From NCBI RefSeq assembly GCF_000214355.1, contig NC_015577.1:496001-560000 (forward strand): a stretch of DNA of 64,000 nt, given 5' to 3'. The notes beneath the pieces were generated by a model. The model saw only the letters and a program-made list of their open reading frames with translations, did no database searches and was not told where the DNA came from. Positions 30,726-39,194 of this stretch are shown here, piece by piece. Every line of letters begins with the position of its first letter. Position 1 is the first letter of the stretch. Origin of the DNA: Leadbettera azotonutricia ZAS-9. GTDB taxonomy: Bacteria > Spirochaetota > Spirochaetia > Treponematales > Breznakiellaceae. The translations under genes were made by a program, and so were the position numbers.

Positions 30726-31820
30726 TCATCGTTCTTTATCCAATAGTTTTTCAAATTCTTCCTTTGGATCGCCCTTCCCCTTAAGCAACTTCGCAGCATT
30801 AATAAAAGCCGGAAGATCCCTTCCGCTGCGCTCATAAAGATCCTTGAAATACGTATCTTCCTCATAATAAAGGCTGTAAAGTTCAAGATATGCATTGTTC
30901 ACCTGCAGCTTGGAAAATCCCCGGTAATTTTCGGTTTTGAACATGCTCTCGTAATTTTCTTCAAACAGCGCCTGGGTAGCGGTAATAATCTCCGCCTTGC
31001 GCGCAAGTTTTTCTTCCCGCGAAATACCGCTTTGGTAGACCGTATTAAGCTCCGTGATAAGTCCCTGAATAAACGCGATATATGCGGCCCTGTCCGCTTT
31101 AATGTCTGCATCATTGGTATCATTAGTGTCATCCGCTCCGGCCGCTGCTTTCTCCATGTAAAGCCTCGCCCCCTCAGTGCCTACAAACTCCGCCAATTGT
31201 TCGTTAAACCGGGAATAACTCTTGAGGTACACTGTAGCATGGAGCAGCTCATGGATGATGAGGTCTGCTAAATCATGCAGAGGATATTCCTTCATGTAAG
31301 AGTAGAGGGGATCTTTGAACCAGCCGAGGGTGCTGAAGGCGTCCACGCCCCTGATCCACACATCGAGCTCCTTCTTTTGCAGTTTCTTTGCCTCTTTGCG
31401 GGCGTCGTCGGGATTGAAAAAGCCTTTATAGGGGACTTTGCCAACCACAGGGAACCACCACTCGTGGGTGGTAAAAGAATCTTTTGCGGAAGCCGAAACC
31501 ACCGCCGCGAGATAATCGCGGTCAAGCTCAACATAGCGGGTGTAATTTTTGCTTTCTTTTAATCCAAGCTCGTCCATGGCAAAGCGGCGTATATCCACAA
31601 CCTGTTCTGCAAAGAGGCGGTTCTTTTTCGCGTCTTCTGTACCCGCCCCTTCCTGACCGGTATCCTCAAGAAGATCTTCCAGGGGAACAGCCCTGCCGAG
31701 GTAACCCAGCATGGCGCTCCCTTGCTTCAGGGTGTAACAGCCTGAGAGAAGGCCCGCGCCTGCCAGAATGAGACAGGCGCCTGCCAATACCGGCAAAAGC
31801 GAAAAGAGGGGGCTGCGCAC
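30726..31820 (-). CDS. lipoprotein zinc aminopeptidase-like protein (pfam10023 type)
   Basis: 364 residues. The N-terminus is a lipoprotein signal (LAGAGLLSGCYTLKQG, lipidated Cys about 28). The segment LADLIIHELLHATVYLKSYSRFNEQLAEFVGTEGARLY contains HELLH (zinc-binding HExxH) plus a downstream ExxxxxG segment, the pattern of the putative aminopeptidase family pfam10023. WWFPVVGKVPYKGFF and GWFKDPLYSYM are also typical of that family. It should be a membrane-anchored periplasmic metalloprotease of unknown substrate. An Asn/Asp-rich stretch (DDTNDTNDAD, about 230) is probably a loop. It converges with lacI with a 3-base gap. Confidence 0.82.
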   Translation of the reverse strand: MRSPLFSLLPVLAGACLILAGAGLLSGCYTLKQGSAMLGYLGRAVPLEDLLEDTGQEGAGTEDAKKNRLFAEQVVDIRRFAMDELGLKESKNYTRYVELDRDYLAAVVSASAKDSFTTHEWWFPVVGKVPYKGFFNPDDARKEAKKLQKKELDVWIRGVDAFSTLGWFKDPLYSYMKEYPLHDLADLIIHELLHATVYLKSYSRFNEQLAEFVGTEGARLYMEKAAAGADDTNDTNDADIKADRAAYIAFIQGLITELNTVYQSGISREEKLARKAEIITATQALFEENYESMFKTENYRGFSKLQVNNAYLELYSLYYEEDTYFKDLYERSGRDLPAFINAAKLLKGKGDPKEEFEKLLDKER

Positions 31821-31838
31821 GGAACGGGCTCTTTTCCC

Positions 31839-32609
31839 TTAGTGGCGGGTAACCGGGGTAAAACTGCCATCCTCAAGCTCGTATTTCTCAAAGGGGGCGT
31901 CGTTGCCCTTGCCCCGGTCTACAGCGCAATGGCGCTGGCACGGGTTGGCCCATTTAACCGCATTGGTAATGACCAGCTGAACTTCTTTCTGATGGTAAAT
32001 CGGGAAGGTTTCATGGCCGTTTTGGAAATAGAAGATTTTGCCTTCCCCACGGCGCCATGTAGCCCCGCTGCGGAAAACTTCGCCCCCCTGGAACCAGGAG
32101 ATAAAGATGAGCTCGTCGGGATTGGGAATGCCGAAGGGCTCGCCGTAGGTTTCGTCATGAGGAATTACCCAGGATTCGCCAAGGCCCTGGGTGATGGGGT
32201 GATTCTTGGCTATGTTCCAGAGCCTGACTTTTTCGCCTGCTTCCCTCCAGCGGAGAAGGGGGGTGTCGGTGCCCAAAAGGCGCTGGAAGGGTTTTGAGGC
32301 ATGGCCTGAATGGAGGACGATGAAGCCCATGCCATCAAGCACGCGGCGTATCACTTTCGCAACCACTGCGTCATCGACTTTGTCATGCGCCATATGCCCC
32401 CACCAAACCAGCACATCGGTGTCGTCCAGGACTTCCTGGCTCAGGGCTTCGCGGTGATCCGCAAGGGTGGCGCAGCGGATTTTCCCAATGGCGCTGTCTT
32501 TCTCCAGAAAGGCCTTGATGGTTCCGTGTATGCCCTGGGGATAAATTGCCCGTACCGACTCATGGGTGGTTTCGTGGACAAATTCATTGTAAATCGTAAC
32601 ATTGATCAT
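31839..32609 (-). CDS. ThuA-like domain protein (trehalose utilisation family)
   Basis: 256 residues starting MINVTIYNEFVHE, preceded by GGAGG. The sequence contains DTDVLVWWGHMAHDKVDD, GFIVLHSGHASKPFQRLLGT, WREAGEKVRLWNIAKNHPITQGL and KIFYFQNGHETFPIYHQKEVQLVI, matching ThuA (glutamine-amidotransferase-like fold). ThuA proteins are needed for trehalose/disaccharide catabolism in rhizobia, often next to Gfo/Idh oxidoreductases, but the reaction is not settled. Cytosolic; lies downstream of the aldehyde dehydrogenase on the same strand. Confidence 0.85.
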   Translation of the reverse strand: MINVTIYNEFVHETTHESVRAIYPQGIHGTIKAFLEKDSAIGKIRCATLADHREALSQEVLDDTDVLVWWGHMAHDKVDDAVVAKVIRRVLDGMGFIVLHSGHASKPFQRLLGTDTPLLRWREAGEKVRLWNIAKNHPITQGLGESWVIPHDETYGEPFGIPNPDELIFISWFQGGEVFRSGATWRRGEGKIFYFQNGHETFPIYHQKEVQLVITNAVKWANPCQRHCAVDRGKGNDAPFEKYELEDGSFTPVTRH

Positions 32610-32693
32610 GGAATACTCCTCCAATACTATGAAAGTATTATAGCCGGGTAATTTGGTTCCGGGCAAGCGGGCCGGAGGAATATGTCCCGCCTC

Positions 32694-34175
32694 CTATGCC
32701 GGATAGAATCCCGAAGGTCCCTCGGCAAGGCTTATCATGATGTTCTTCATCTGGGTGTAGTGTTCAAGAATGACCTTGTGGGTTTCGCGGCCTATGCCGG
32801 ATTTTTTGTAGCCTCCAAAGGGGGCGCCCGCAGGAACGGCGTTGTACATATTGATCCACATGCGGCCGGTCTCAACAGCCCGGGCGACGCGGATGCCTCG
32901 GTTGATATCCTGGGTCCAGACGCCGCCGGCCAATCCGTACTGGGAATCGTTGGCAAGCCTGATCGCTTCTTCTTCAGTTTTGAATTTGGTGATCACCGCC
33001 ACGGGGCCGAAAATTTCTTCCTGGGCGACTCGCATATTGTTGGTCACACCCGCAAGGAGGGTGGGCTGGAGGAAAAAGCCTTTGCCGAAACTGCCCACCA
33101 TGATGCGTTCGCCCCCTGCGATCACCCTGGCGCCTTCCCTTTTGCCAATCTCGATATAATTCAGCACATCCTTGAGGTGGTCTTCGTAGATCAATGCGCC
33201 CATCTGGGTGGTGGAGCTCAAGGGGTCGCCGACTTTTATTTTGTTGAAGGCTTCTGCCGCTGCTTTGACAAACTTGTCGTAGATCCCTTCCTGCACAAAG
33301 ACACGGGAACCTGCGGCGCAGACCTGGCCCTGGTTAAAGAGTATGCCCATTTGCAGGCCGTCCAGGGCTTTGTCAAAATTGCAGTCGTCAAAATAGATGT
33401 TCGCCGATTTGCCCCCCAATTCGAGGGTAGCGGGAATTAATTTTTCAGCAGCGGCATCAGCCACACGGCAGCCGATTTCGGTGGACCCTGTAAAGGCGAG
33501 CTTGGCGAAGCCCGGATGCTTCAGCATATGTTCCCCGGCTTTGGAACCGGAACCGGTGATCACATTAAAGACTCCGGGAGGCACTACTTCCTGGATAAGT
33601 TCCGCCATGCGGAGCAGGCTGAGGCTGGTATAGCTTGAAGGCTTTATGACCACGCAGCAGCCCGAGGCAAGGGCAGGGGCTATTTTCCAGGACGCAATAA
33701 GAAGGGGGAAGTTCCAGGGCACAATCTGTCCCACCACTCCAATGGGTTCACGCAGCACTAAACTTAATGTCTGATCATCCAGCATGACGGCGGAGCCTTC
33801 TTCGGCCTGGATTGCCCCTGAAAAGTAGTAATAGTGTTCCGCCGCAACCGGCACGTCAATATTCATGGATTCCCGGATGGGCTTGCCGTTATCCAGGGTT
33901 TCGATTATGGCCAATTCTTCCAGGTTCTTATTGATGATGTCCCCAATACTGGTAAGGACCTTGGCCCGTTCAGCCGGGCTGGTCTTCTTCCATGATTCAA
34001 AGGCCTTTTGCGCCCCGACAACGGCCTCGTCCACATCTGCCGCAGTCGCTTGGGCGCATGAAGCCAGCTTCTCCCCGGTCGCGGGAGAGAAAACATCGTA
34101 GACCGCTCCATCGGAAGCATCCTTCCATTTGCCATTGATAAACAACTGATACGGGCTTTTAAAATTCGGTTTCAT
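32694..34175 (-). CDS. NAD(P)+-dependent aldehyde dehydrogenase
   Basis: 493 residues, the standard ALDH length. The nucleophile is the Cys in FNQGQVCAAGSR and the general base the Glu in ATLELGGKSANI. The NAD-binding region shows VVGQIVPWNFPLLIASWKIAPALASG and FTGSTEIG. It oxidises an aldehyde to the acid, closest in style to AldA/AldB-like or betaine-aldehyde-type enzymes; the substrate is not evident. RBS GGAGCGAGGG precedes the start. On the minus strand TTGATG-17-CATACT just upstream could be its promoter, flanked by a 9-bp inverted repeat (CTCCTTGAT at about 34189 and ATCAAGGAG at about 34233). Confidence 0.92.
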   Translation of the reverse strand: MKPNFKSPYQLFINGKWKDASDGAVYDVFSPATGEKLASCAQATAADVDEAVVGAQKAFESWKKTSPAERAKVLTSIGDIINKNLEELAIIETLDNGKPIRESMNIDVPVAAEHYYYFSGAIQAEEGSAVMLDDQTLSLVLREPIGVVGQIVPWNFPLLIASWKIAPALASGCCVVIKPSSYTSLSLLRMAELIQEVVPPGVFNVITGSGSKAGEHMLKHPGFAKLAFTGSTEIGCRVADAAAEKLIPATLELGGKSANIYFDDCNFDKALDGLQMGILFNQGQVCAAGSRVFVQEGIYDKFVKAAAEAFNKIKVGDPLSSTTQMGALIYEDHLKDVLNYIEIGKREGARVIAGGERIMVGSFGKGFFLQPTLLAGVTNNMRVAQEEIFGPVAVITKFKTEEEAIRLANDSQYGLAGGVWTQDINRGIRVARAVETGRMWINMYNAVPAGAPFGGYKKSGIGRETHKVILEHYTQMKNIMISLAEGPSGFYPA

Positions 34176-34311
34176 CCCTCGCTCCTTGATTTTTTAACTT
34201 ACACTTCAAGTATGAGAGAGGGAAGTTATACCATCAAGGAGAAAAGAGCAGAATTTTTGGCTTATTGTGGGAATGTTCCGTAAATTGATCGTCTCATTAT
34301 TTCATAATGCC

Positions 34312-36423
34312 TTATCCCACCTTAAACTTGGACACTTCTGTGTTCAAGGCATCGATGTTGGTTTTGTTTTCTCCGCTTATTTCATTGACCTGGACAACGG
34401 CGATGTTGATCTGCTCCGCGCCTTTCGCCATTTCTTCCATGCCGTTGGCCATCTCCGCGGCTATCCCTTCCAGATCCTTGCTCTGCCGCATCACGCCCTG
34501 GCCTTCGGCGGTCATTTCTTCGGAACCCTGTTTTACCTTGGCGGTAAGCTCGTTCAATTTGGATACGGCCTCCAAAATTTGGCGGCTGCCGGTCTCCTGT
34601 TCTTCCATCGCTCCGCGTATGCCCGCCTCCTGATCCGATACGATCCGCACTTCCTTTTCAATTACTTCAAAACGTTTGATGACTACATTGGTGGATTGGG
34701 TAATCGAATCAATGGAGGACTTTATTTTTTTAAGCACCGTGCTGATGGTTTTGGACTGCTCTGAGGAGGACTCCGCCAGCTTCCGTATCTCGTCGGCGAC
34801 AACCGCAAAGCCCTTGCCCGATTCGCCTGCATGGGCCGCTTCAATGGCGGCGTTCATGGAGAGGAGGTTGGTCTGGCTGGCGATATTGTCTATCACCGAG
34901 TTGATTTCCAGGAGCCCTTCGGATTCACGGGCAATCTCCTGAATGTCCTCGGACACCTTTTGCAGATCGTTCCTGCCCACATTTGCGGATTCAGCCAGGG
35001 AATTGACGTTCTCGCTGTTCTTAACCAGGGTTTCGGCCACCGAGCGTATATTCGCCAGCATCTCTTCGATAGCCGACGACGATTGGGATACGCTGTCGGA
35101 CTGGGCCAGGATATGCTCATTGAGCTGGCCGATGCTCACCATGATCCGTTCCATGGCGCTCGTGGTTTTGGTTACACCCGAGGACTGGCTTACAGCGCGG
35201 TCTTCCATGCTCTGAATATTCGCGGTAATTTCGTTAATCGCCGCTGCAGTTTCTATCATATTGGACGCCAAATCCGCGCCTGTATCGGATAAGGAACCGG
35301 CCTTATTCCTGATTACCGTGAGCAGTTCCCTGATTTTTCCGAAAGTAATATTGAAGAATTCTGCCAGTTCCCCGAATTCATCCCCGCTGTTAATCGCAAG
35401 CTGCCGGGTTAGATCCCAATCGGCGGAAATTTGCTTTAATACCTCCATGGTATGTTTGAGGGGCTTGAGAGAGCTCACGATGAAAAAATTGACTATGACA
35501 AATATCAATAAGACTACCACCAGCATGGCGGCAAAAACCAGCGTCATTGAGGATTCAAAATACATAGCCCGGGTTATCGGCATAAAAGCGACAGCATGCC
35601 AATTGAGCAGGGGAATCCTGCCCAGGGCGATTGTTTCCTGCCCCAGGTTGAGGGTGCTGATTTCCGTACCCCGCAGTTTTCCTATGGCGTCAAGGATCAG
35701 TGGCCCTTCGGATTTAAGGTGGGTCCCCAGCTGTACCTTATCGACAATAAGCCGGCTGTCCCGGGCGCCGGTAATTTCCAGGCTATTGTTAAACAGGTAG
35801 AGGCTTACCTCGGGGGCAAGATCCGCATAGATTGTATCGATGAAATCCCCTATTTCAATGCCTGTCCCCACAATGCCGATAGGCTTCCCCTGGACGCGGA
35901 CCGGCACGTTGACCCACAAAACAGTTTTTTGCAGGGACCTTTCATAATCAACAAAGAATTCATACTCATCGTGCATGTTCAGGGTTGGACTGTACCAGGC
36001 TGATTCCGGCTCGGTAGGGTCCAGCACATATTCGGCGGTATCGCCAAGGTAGTACTTTTTATCCTGATCGTTGATCCAGAAGATGCTGCCGCTCCCAAAG
36101 GCCCTGCGATATCCGGCGAATTCTTCCATGGCAATGGTTTCCAGCTCCGGATTATACGGGTCAAGGAAAAAGCGGGCTATCAGGGGGGAATCCGCCATTT
36201 TAAGGGCTATGACCAATTCGCTTTCTATGGACGCCTCAAGGCTGAGCCGCTTGGTTTCCAGGAGCCGTGTCAGTTCCTGATCCGCATTGCTCCGTACAAT
36301 CTGCCCCATAGCCAGGAAAAATGCCCCGATTATGCCCCCTGCGATAAGCAAAAAGAGCACAATGGAAAATATCAGAAGCCTGCTTTTTATGGTTATTTTT
36401 TGGAAAATGTTGATTTTATTCAT
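34312..36423 (-). CDS. methyl-accepting chemotaxis protein with cache sensor
   Basis: 703 residues from ATG 36423. First membrane helix about 15-37, then a large extracytoplasmic dCache-type domain (about 40-300; features include [21 protein letters not shown] and GIVGTGIEI). The second helix is about 308-332, then HAMP, and the cytoplasmic signalling domain with [40 protein letters not shown], the highly conserved tip. It binds a small ligand outside and controls CheA. No flanking che genes. A TTG ten codons upstream in frame is a less likely start, since a promoter-like -10 lies between. Confidence 0.92.
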   Translation of the reverse strand: MNKINIFQKITIKSRLLIFSIVLFLLIAGGIIGAFFLAMGQIVRSNADQELTRLLETKRLSLEASIESELVIALKMADSPLIARFFLDPYNPELETIAMEEFAGYRRAFGSGSIFWINDQDKKYYLGDTAEYVLDPTEPESAWYSPTLNMHDEYEFFVDYERSLQKTVLWVNVPVRVQGKPIGIVGTGIEIGDFIDTIYADLAPEVSLYLFNNSLEITGARDSRLIVDKVQLGTHLKSEGPLILDAIGKLRGTEISTLNLGQETIALGRIPLLNWHAVAFMPITRAMYFESSMTLVFAAMLVVVLLIFVIVNFFIVSSLKPLKHTMEVLKQISADWDLTRQLAINSGDEFGELAEFFNITFGKIRELLTVIRNKAGSLSDTGADLASNMIETAAAINEITANIQSMEDRAVSQSSGVTKTTSAMERIMVSIGQLNEHILAQSDSVSQSSSAIEEMLANIRSVAETLVKNSENVNSLAESANVGRNDLQKVSEDIQEIARESEGLLEINSVIDNIASQTNLLSMNAAIEAAHAGESGKGFAVVADEIRKLAESSSEQSKTISTVLKKIKSSIDSITQSTNVVIKRFEVIEKEVRIVSDQEAGIRGAMEEQETGSRQILEAVSKLNELTAKVKQGSEEMTAEGQGVMRQSKDLEGIAAEMANGMEEMAKGAEQINIAVVQVNEISGENKTNIDALNTEVSKFKVG

Positions 36424-36432
36424 AGTGGGAAT

Positions 36433-36461
36433 AAAATATCCCTTTAGAAGCAATTATGCAA
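36433..36461 (-). promoter_or_regulatory. putative chemoreceptor promoter (TTGCAT-17-TATTTT)
   Basis: Minus strand TTGCAT (36456-36461), 17-nt spacer, TATTTT (36433-36438), then 9 nt to the ATG with no near Shine-Dalgarno sequence. Confidence 0.45.
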
Positions 36462-36480
36462 GTACAATTTGCTGTCCCTA

Positions 36481-36933
36481 TTAGCTCAGCCTGTTCCTGT
36501 TCCCGCCCTTGCACTTGGAGCAGCCCAGGACATGGACATGGGAGCGGCGGCGGGAACGTTCGAACATGCGGGCGATGAGGATTTCGTCGAACCGGAGGAT
36601 CTTGCCGCAGACCGGGCATACCCTCTGCCTGTCGCCCCTAAGGCAGTAGATGCAGCCCCTGATGTGCATAAGCCGGTCTTTGCCCCCGTTGAGGGAAGGG
36701 AAGGCCGATGATTTGACCAGCTCGCCCTCGTTGAGCTTGGCTGAACAGACCGGGCAGGTTTGGGGCGCGCCGGGGAAGCTTTCGCCTTTGGGCTTGCGGC
36801 CCCGCCTTCTCCTGTAGCCAAAATGGCCAAAGGCCGGGGCTCTCACCCCTATGTTGAAGAAGAGGGTAAAGCCGAACCAGAGGAGGGCGGTAGCGGCAAT
36901 GACAAAAAGCAAAACCTGTATATAATTACCCAT
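36481..36933 (-). CDS. membrane-anchored double zinc-ribbon protein
   Basis: 150 residues: one N-terminal helix (MGNYIQVLLFVIAATALLWFGFTLFF), a basic stretch (YRRRRGRKPKG) and three CxxC-type pairs forming zinc ribbons: CPVCSAKL, then CIYC, CPVCGKIL and CSKC. The C-terminal half is rich in Arg and His. I do not recognise a named family; such spirochetal proteins are usually annotated as hypothetical. The chosen ATG is the only one that gives an N-terminal membrane helix without extending into rsmI. Its start codon lies one base from the divergent rsmI start. Confidence 0.78.
   Translation of the reverse strand: MGNYIQVLLFVIAATALLWFGFTLFFNIGVRAPAFGHFGYRRRRGRKPKGESFPGAPQTCPVCSAKLNEGELVKSSAFPSLNGGKDRLMHIRGCIYCLRGDRQRVCPVCGKILRFDEILIARMFERSRRRSHVHVLGCSKCKGGNRNRLS
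36899..36926 (+). promoter_or_regulatory. putative rsmI promoter (ATGACA-16-TATAAT) inside the divergent gene
   Basis: ATGACA at 36899-36904 (5/6), 16-nt spacer, perfect TATAAT at 36921-36926. The -10 ends 8 nt before the rsmI ATG, so transcription would start at or within a few bases of the start codon. The promoter lies wholly inside the first codons of the divergent zinc-ribbon gene. Confidence 0.6.
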
Positions 36934-36934
36934 A

Positions 36935-37639
36935 ATGGCTACTTTATATATTATCGGCACCCCGATTGGCAATTTGGGGGATTTAAGCTTTAGGGCGGTG
37001 GAAACCCTCAAAAACGCCGACCTTGTGGCTTGCGAGGATACCCGGCAGACCCTCAAACTCCTCAGCCACTTTGGAATTTCTGTCAAAATGCTTTCCTGCA
37101 GGGCGCAAAACGAGGAATTTGCTGCGGAAAAGGTTATTTCAGCCTTAAAAGAGGGGAAAAATGTGGCTTATGCCAGCGATGCGGGCACCCCGGGCCTCAG
37201 CGATCCCGGGGCGGTGCTTGCCAGGAAGGCGGCCGAAGCGGGTTTTGAGGTTATCCCTATACCGGGGCCTTCGGCTTTCGCTTCCCTGGTAAGTGTGGCG
37301 GGAGGGCAGGATAAAAGCGTCGTTTTCGAAGGGTTCTTGTCGCCAAAGCCGGGGCGGAGGAGGGCCAGGCTCAAGGAGCTTTTGGCGACCGGCTGGGGCT
37401 TTGTTTTATACGAATCGCCCTTCAGAATCCTCAAGCTTTTGGAGGATTTAGCCGATCTTGATACTGAACGGTACATCTGCGTTGGGAGGGAGATGACCAA
37501 GGTTCACGAGGAGTACCTCCGGGGCTCTGCGGGGAAAATTCACTTGACTTTTCTTGAGAAACGTGATAGGAATGAAGTTCGGGGCGAGTTTTCTGTATAT
37601 GTGTCCGGCAGAAACGTGAATATTGTAAACTATTCATAG
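36935..37639 (+). CDS. rsmI: 16S rRNA (cytidine-1402-2'-O)-methyltransferase
   Basis: 234 residues. MATLYIIGTPIGNLGDLSFRAVETL, LVACEDTRQTLKLLSHFGI and the SAM-binding loop AYASDAGTPGLSDPGAVLARKAAE with PIPGPSAFASLVSVAG are diagnostic of RsmI (tetrapyrrole-methylase fold). FYESPFR-like LYESPFRILKLLEDL is also present. The enzyme methylates the ribose of C1402 in the decoding centre of 16S rRNA. The protein is shorter than the roughly 280-residue enterobacterial form and lacks most of its C-terminal extension. flgM follows on the same strand after 30 bases. Confidence 0.93.
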   Translation: MATLYIIGTPIGNLGDLSFRAVETLKNADLVACEDTRQTLKLLSHFGISVKMLSCRAQNEEFAAEKVISALKEGKNVAYASDAGTPGLSDPGAVLARKAAEAGFEVIPIPGPSAFASLVSVAGGQDKSVVFEGFLSPKPGRRRARLKELLATGWGFVLYESPFRILKLLEDLADLDTERYICVGREMTKVHEEYLRGSAGKIHLTFLEKRDRNEVRGEFSVYVSGRNVNIVNYS

Positions 37640-37669
37640 TTTCATGCCGATAATAAGTGTAGGTAGGAT

Positions 37670-37960
37670 ATGAGTATGACCATCGGCAGGATAGATTCTA
37701 TTGATCCCATTCCCCCCGGCAAAAAGCCCGGACAGGGGAGCCAGGTCAATGAGGCTTCCCAGACCGACTCCATCAGCATCTCTTCGGAGGCTGTAGAGAA
37801 GGCCGAGATGCTCCGCGTTATGGAGATGGTGAACACCGCCCCTGATGTGCGCACAGATCGGGTTGAGGAACTCAGGGCCAAGATCAATGATCCCTCTTAT
37901 ATAAACGACAAGGTGCTGGACGCCACTGCGGACAAGATTTTTGATGCCCTCTTCGGCTAA
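37670..37960 (+). CDS. flgM: anti-sigma-28 factor FlgM
   Basis: 96 residues, low in hydrophobics and probably largely disordered, as FlgM proteins are. The C-terminal sigma-binding half has SISISSEAVEKAEMLRVMEMV and VRTDRVEELRAKINDPSYINDKVLDATADKIFDALF, matching the FlgM family. It holds sigma-28 inactive until the flagellar hook is complete. RBS AGGTAGG lies just before the ATG. Presence fits a motile spirochete with periplasmic flagella. A strong intrinsic terminator follows. Confidence 0.88.
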   Translation: MSMTIGRIDSIDPIPPGKKPGQGSQVNEASQTDSISISSEAVEKAEMLRVMEMVNTAPDVRTDRVEELRAKINDPSYINDKVLDATADKIFDALFG

Positions 37961-37982
37961 AAGCCGTCGAATGGGAGAACCG

Positions 37983-38025
37983 GCGGAACCTTGACACCCA
38001 GTGTCTCGGGTTCCGCTTTTTTTTT
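37983..38025 (+). terminator. intrinsic terminator after flgM
   Basis: Stem GCGGAACC (37983-37990) with GGTTCCGC (38009-38016), an internal GACAC/GTGTC pairing, and nine T residues (38017-38025). The next gene's Shine-Dalgarno GGAGA begins directly at the end of the T-tract. Confidence 0.85.
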
Positions 38026-38034
38026 GGAGAAACC

Positions 38035-39180
38035 ATGGCGGATATTGTATACAAGCTTGATCCCGAAGTCCTCATCGGGACTGATACGGTGAACCGCGCC
38101 GGTTCTATCGTGAGTGCTCTTGGCAGCCGCGCCCTGGTTGCCGCAGAGCAGGTTCTTTACGAAAACAACTCCATAGGCCGTCTTACCTCAGTGCTCGAAG
38201 ATGCCGGGGTAGAGGCCATTCTTTTTGACGAAATCCCCGCCCAGGCCACAGCCGATGTGGCCGAAAATGCCGCCGACCTTGCCCGTGGCGCCCGCTGTGA
38301 CGTTATCATAGGCTTTGGAGGTTTGCAAACCCAGTCCATAGCCCGAATGGCTGCCATAATTGCGGGTTCGAGCCTCGAAGTTTTCGACCTCCTGGACGGC
38401 AGGAAAGAAGAAAAGAAATTTATCCCCTATATTGCCATGCCCACCATGGGCCATGACCCCTTCCTCTTTGCGGACTGTTTTATAGCCGTCGACCCCCGGG
38501 ACCGCTCGGTAAAGCTTGTGCGATCCCCTCCGGGGCTTTGCGTTTCCGCTATTATAGACGGCGGCCTCTCCGAATCCCCTGGGGGGAAATTGACCCCCAC
38601 CGCAGCCTTCGACGGCTTCTGTGCAGCTGTGGAATCCTATTGCTCCTCCCGCTCAAACTTCCTTTCCGATGCCCTTTTGGAACAGTCCATCGCCCTTTAC
38701 AGCGGGATGATAAGCTCGTATGCGGAGAGCAGCGGTTTCGACCTTGTTTCCGGCATTACCAGCGCGGGCTTTCTGTTGGCTCTGGGGGCGTCCATTTCCA
38801 CACCCGGGATTGGTACAGCCCTGGCATATGCGCTGAACGGCAAGTTCCCTGTAGCCAAGTCCTGGTGCGCCACAGTGCTGCTCCCCTATGTGCTCGAAAG
38901 GCTCGTAACCGCAAGGCCGGAGAAAATGGCAAAAGTGGCAGCCCTTTTGGGCGAGCCTGTTGAGGGGGCGTCGGTGGCGGATTCCGCGAATATGGCAGTG
39001 GATTCCATACGCCGCCGCATGGGTGTTTTAAAGGTGCCTGCGCGGCTCAAGGAATTCAACCTTTCGCTGGACAAGCTCGCGCCTGTGGCAGAGGCTGCGC
39101 GCAATCTGGAGTTTGTGGCTTTTTCCCCCTGGACAGTGGCTTCGGAGGATGCTTTTGATATTTTAAAACAGGCGTTTTGA
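38035..39180 (+). CDS. iron-containing alcohol dehydrogenase-like protein lacking metal ligands
   Basis: 381 residues with the Fe-ADH fold pattern: an N-terminal nucleotide-binding part (DVIIGFGGLQTQSIARMAAIIA in place of GGGSxxDxAK) and a helical C-terminal part. The usual metal ligands (D, H, H, H) are mostly missing: the DALxHAIEAY region reads DGFCAAVESY, the HAxAH region reads GTALAYAL, and the PHG region reads VAKSW. The catalytic metal is therefore unlikely to bind, and the protein may be a non-metal dehydrogenase, a dehydroquinate-synthase-like variant or a pseudoenzyme. RBS GGAGA is adjacent to the flgM terminator. The following convergent gene begins 14 bases later. Confidence 0.8.
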   Translation: MADIVYKLDPEVLIGTDTVNRAGSIVSALGSRALVAAEQVLYENNSIGRLTSVLEDAGVEAILFDEIPAQATADVAENAADLARGARCDVIIGFGGLQTQSIARMAAIIAGSSLEVFDLLDGRKEEKKFIPYIAMPTMGHDPFLFADCFIAVDPRDRSVKLVRSPPGLCVSAIIDGGLSESPGGKLTPTAAFDGFCAAVESYCSSRSNFLSDALLEQSIALYSGMISSYAESSGFDLVSGITSAGFLLALGASISTPGIGTALAYALNGKFPVAKSWCATVLLPYVLERLVTARPEKMAKVAALLGEPVEGASVADSANMAVDSIRRRMGVLKVPARLKEFNLSLDKLAPVAEAARNLEFVAFSPWTVASEDAFDILKQAF

Positions 39181-39194
39181 TGAATTTCAATCCT

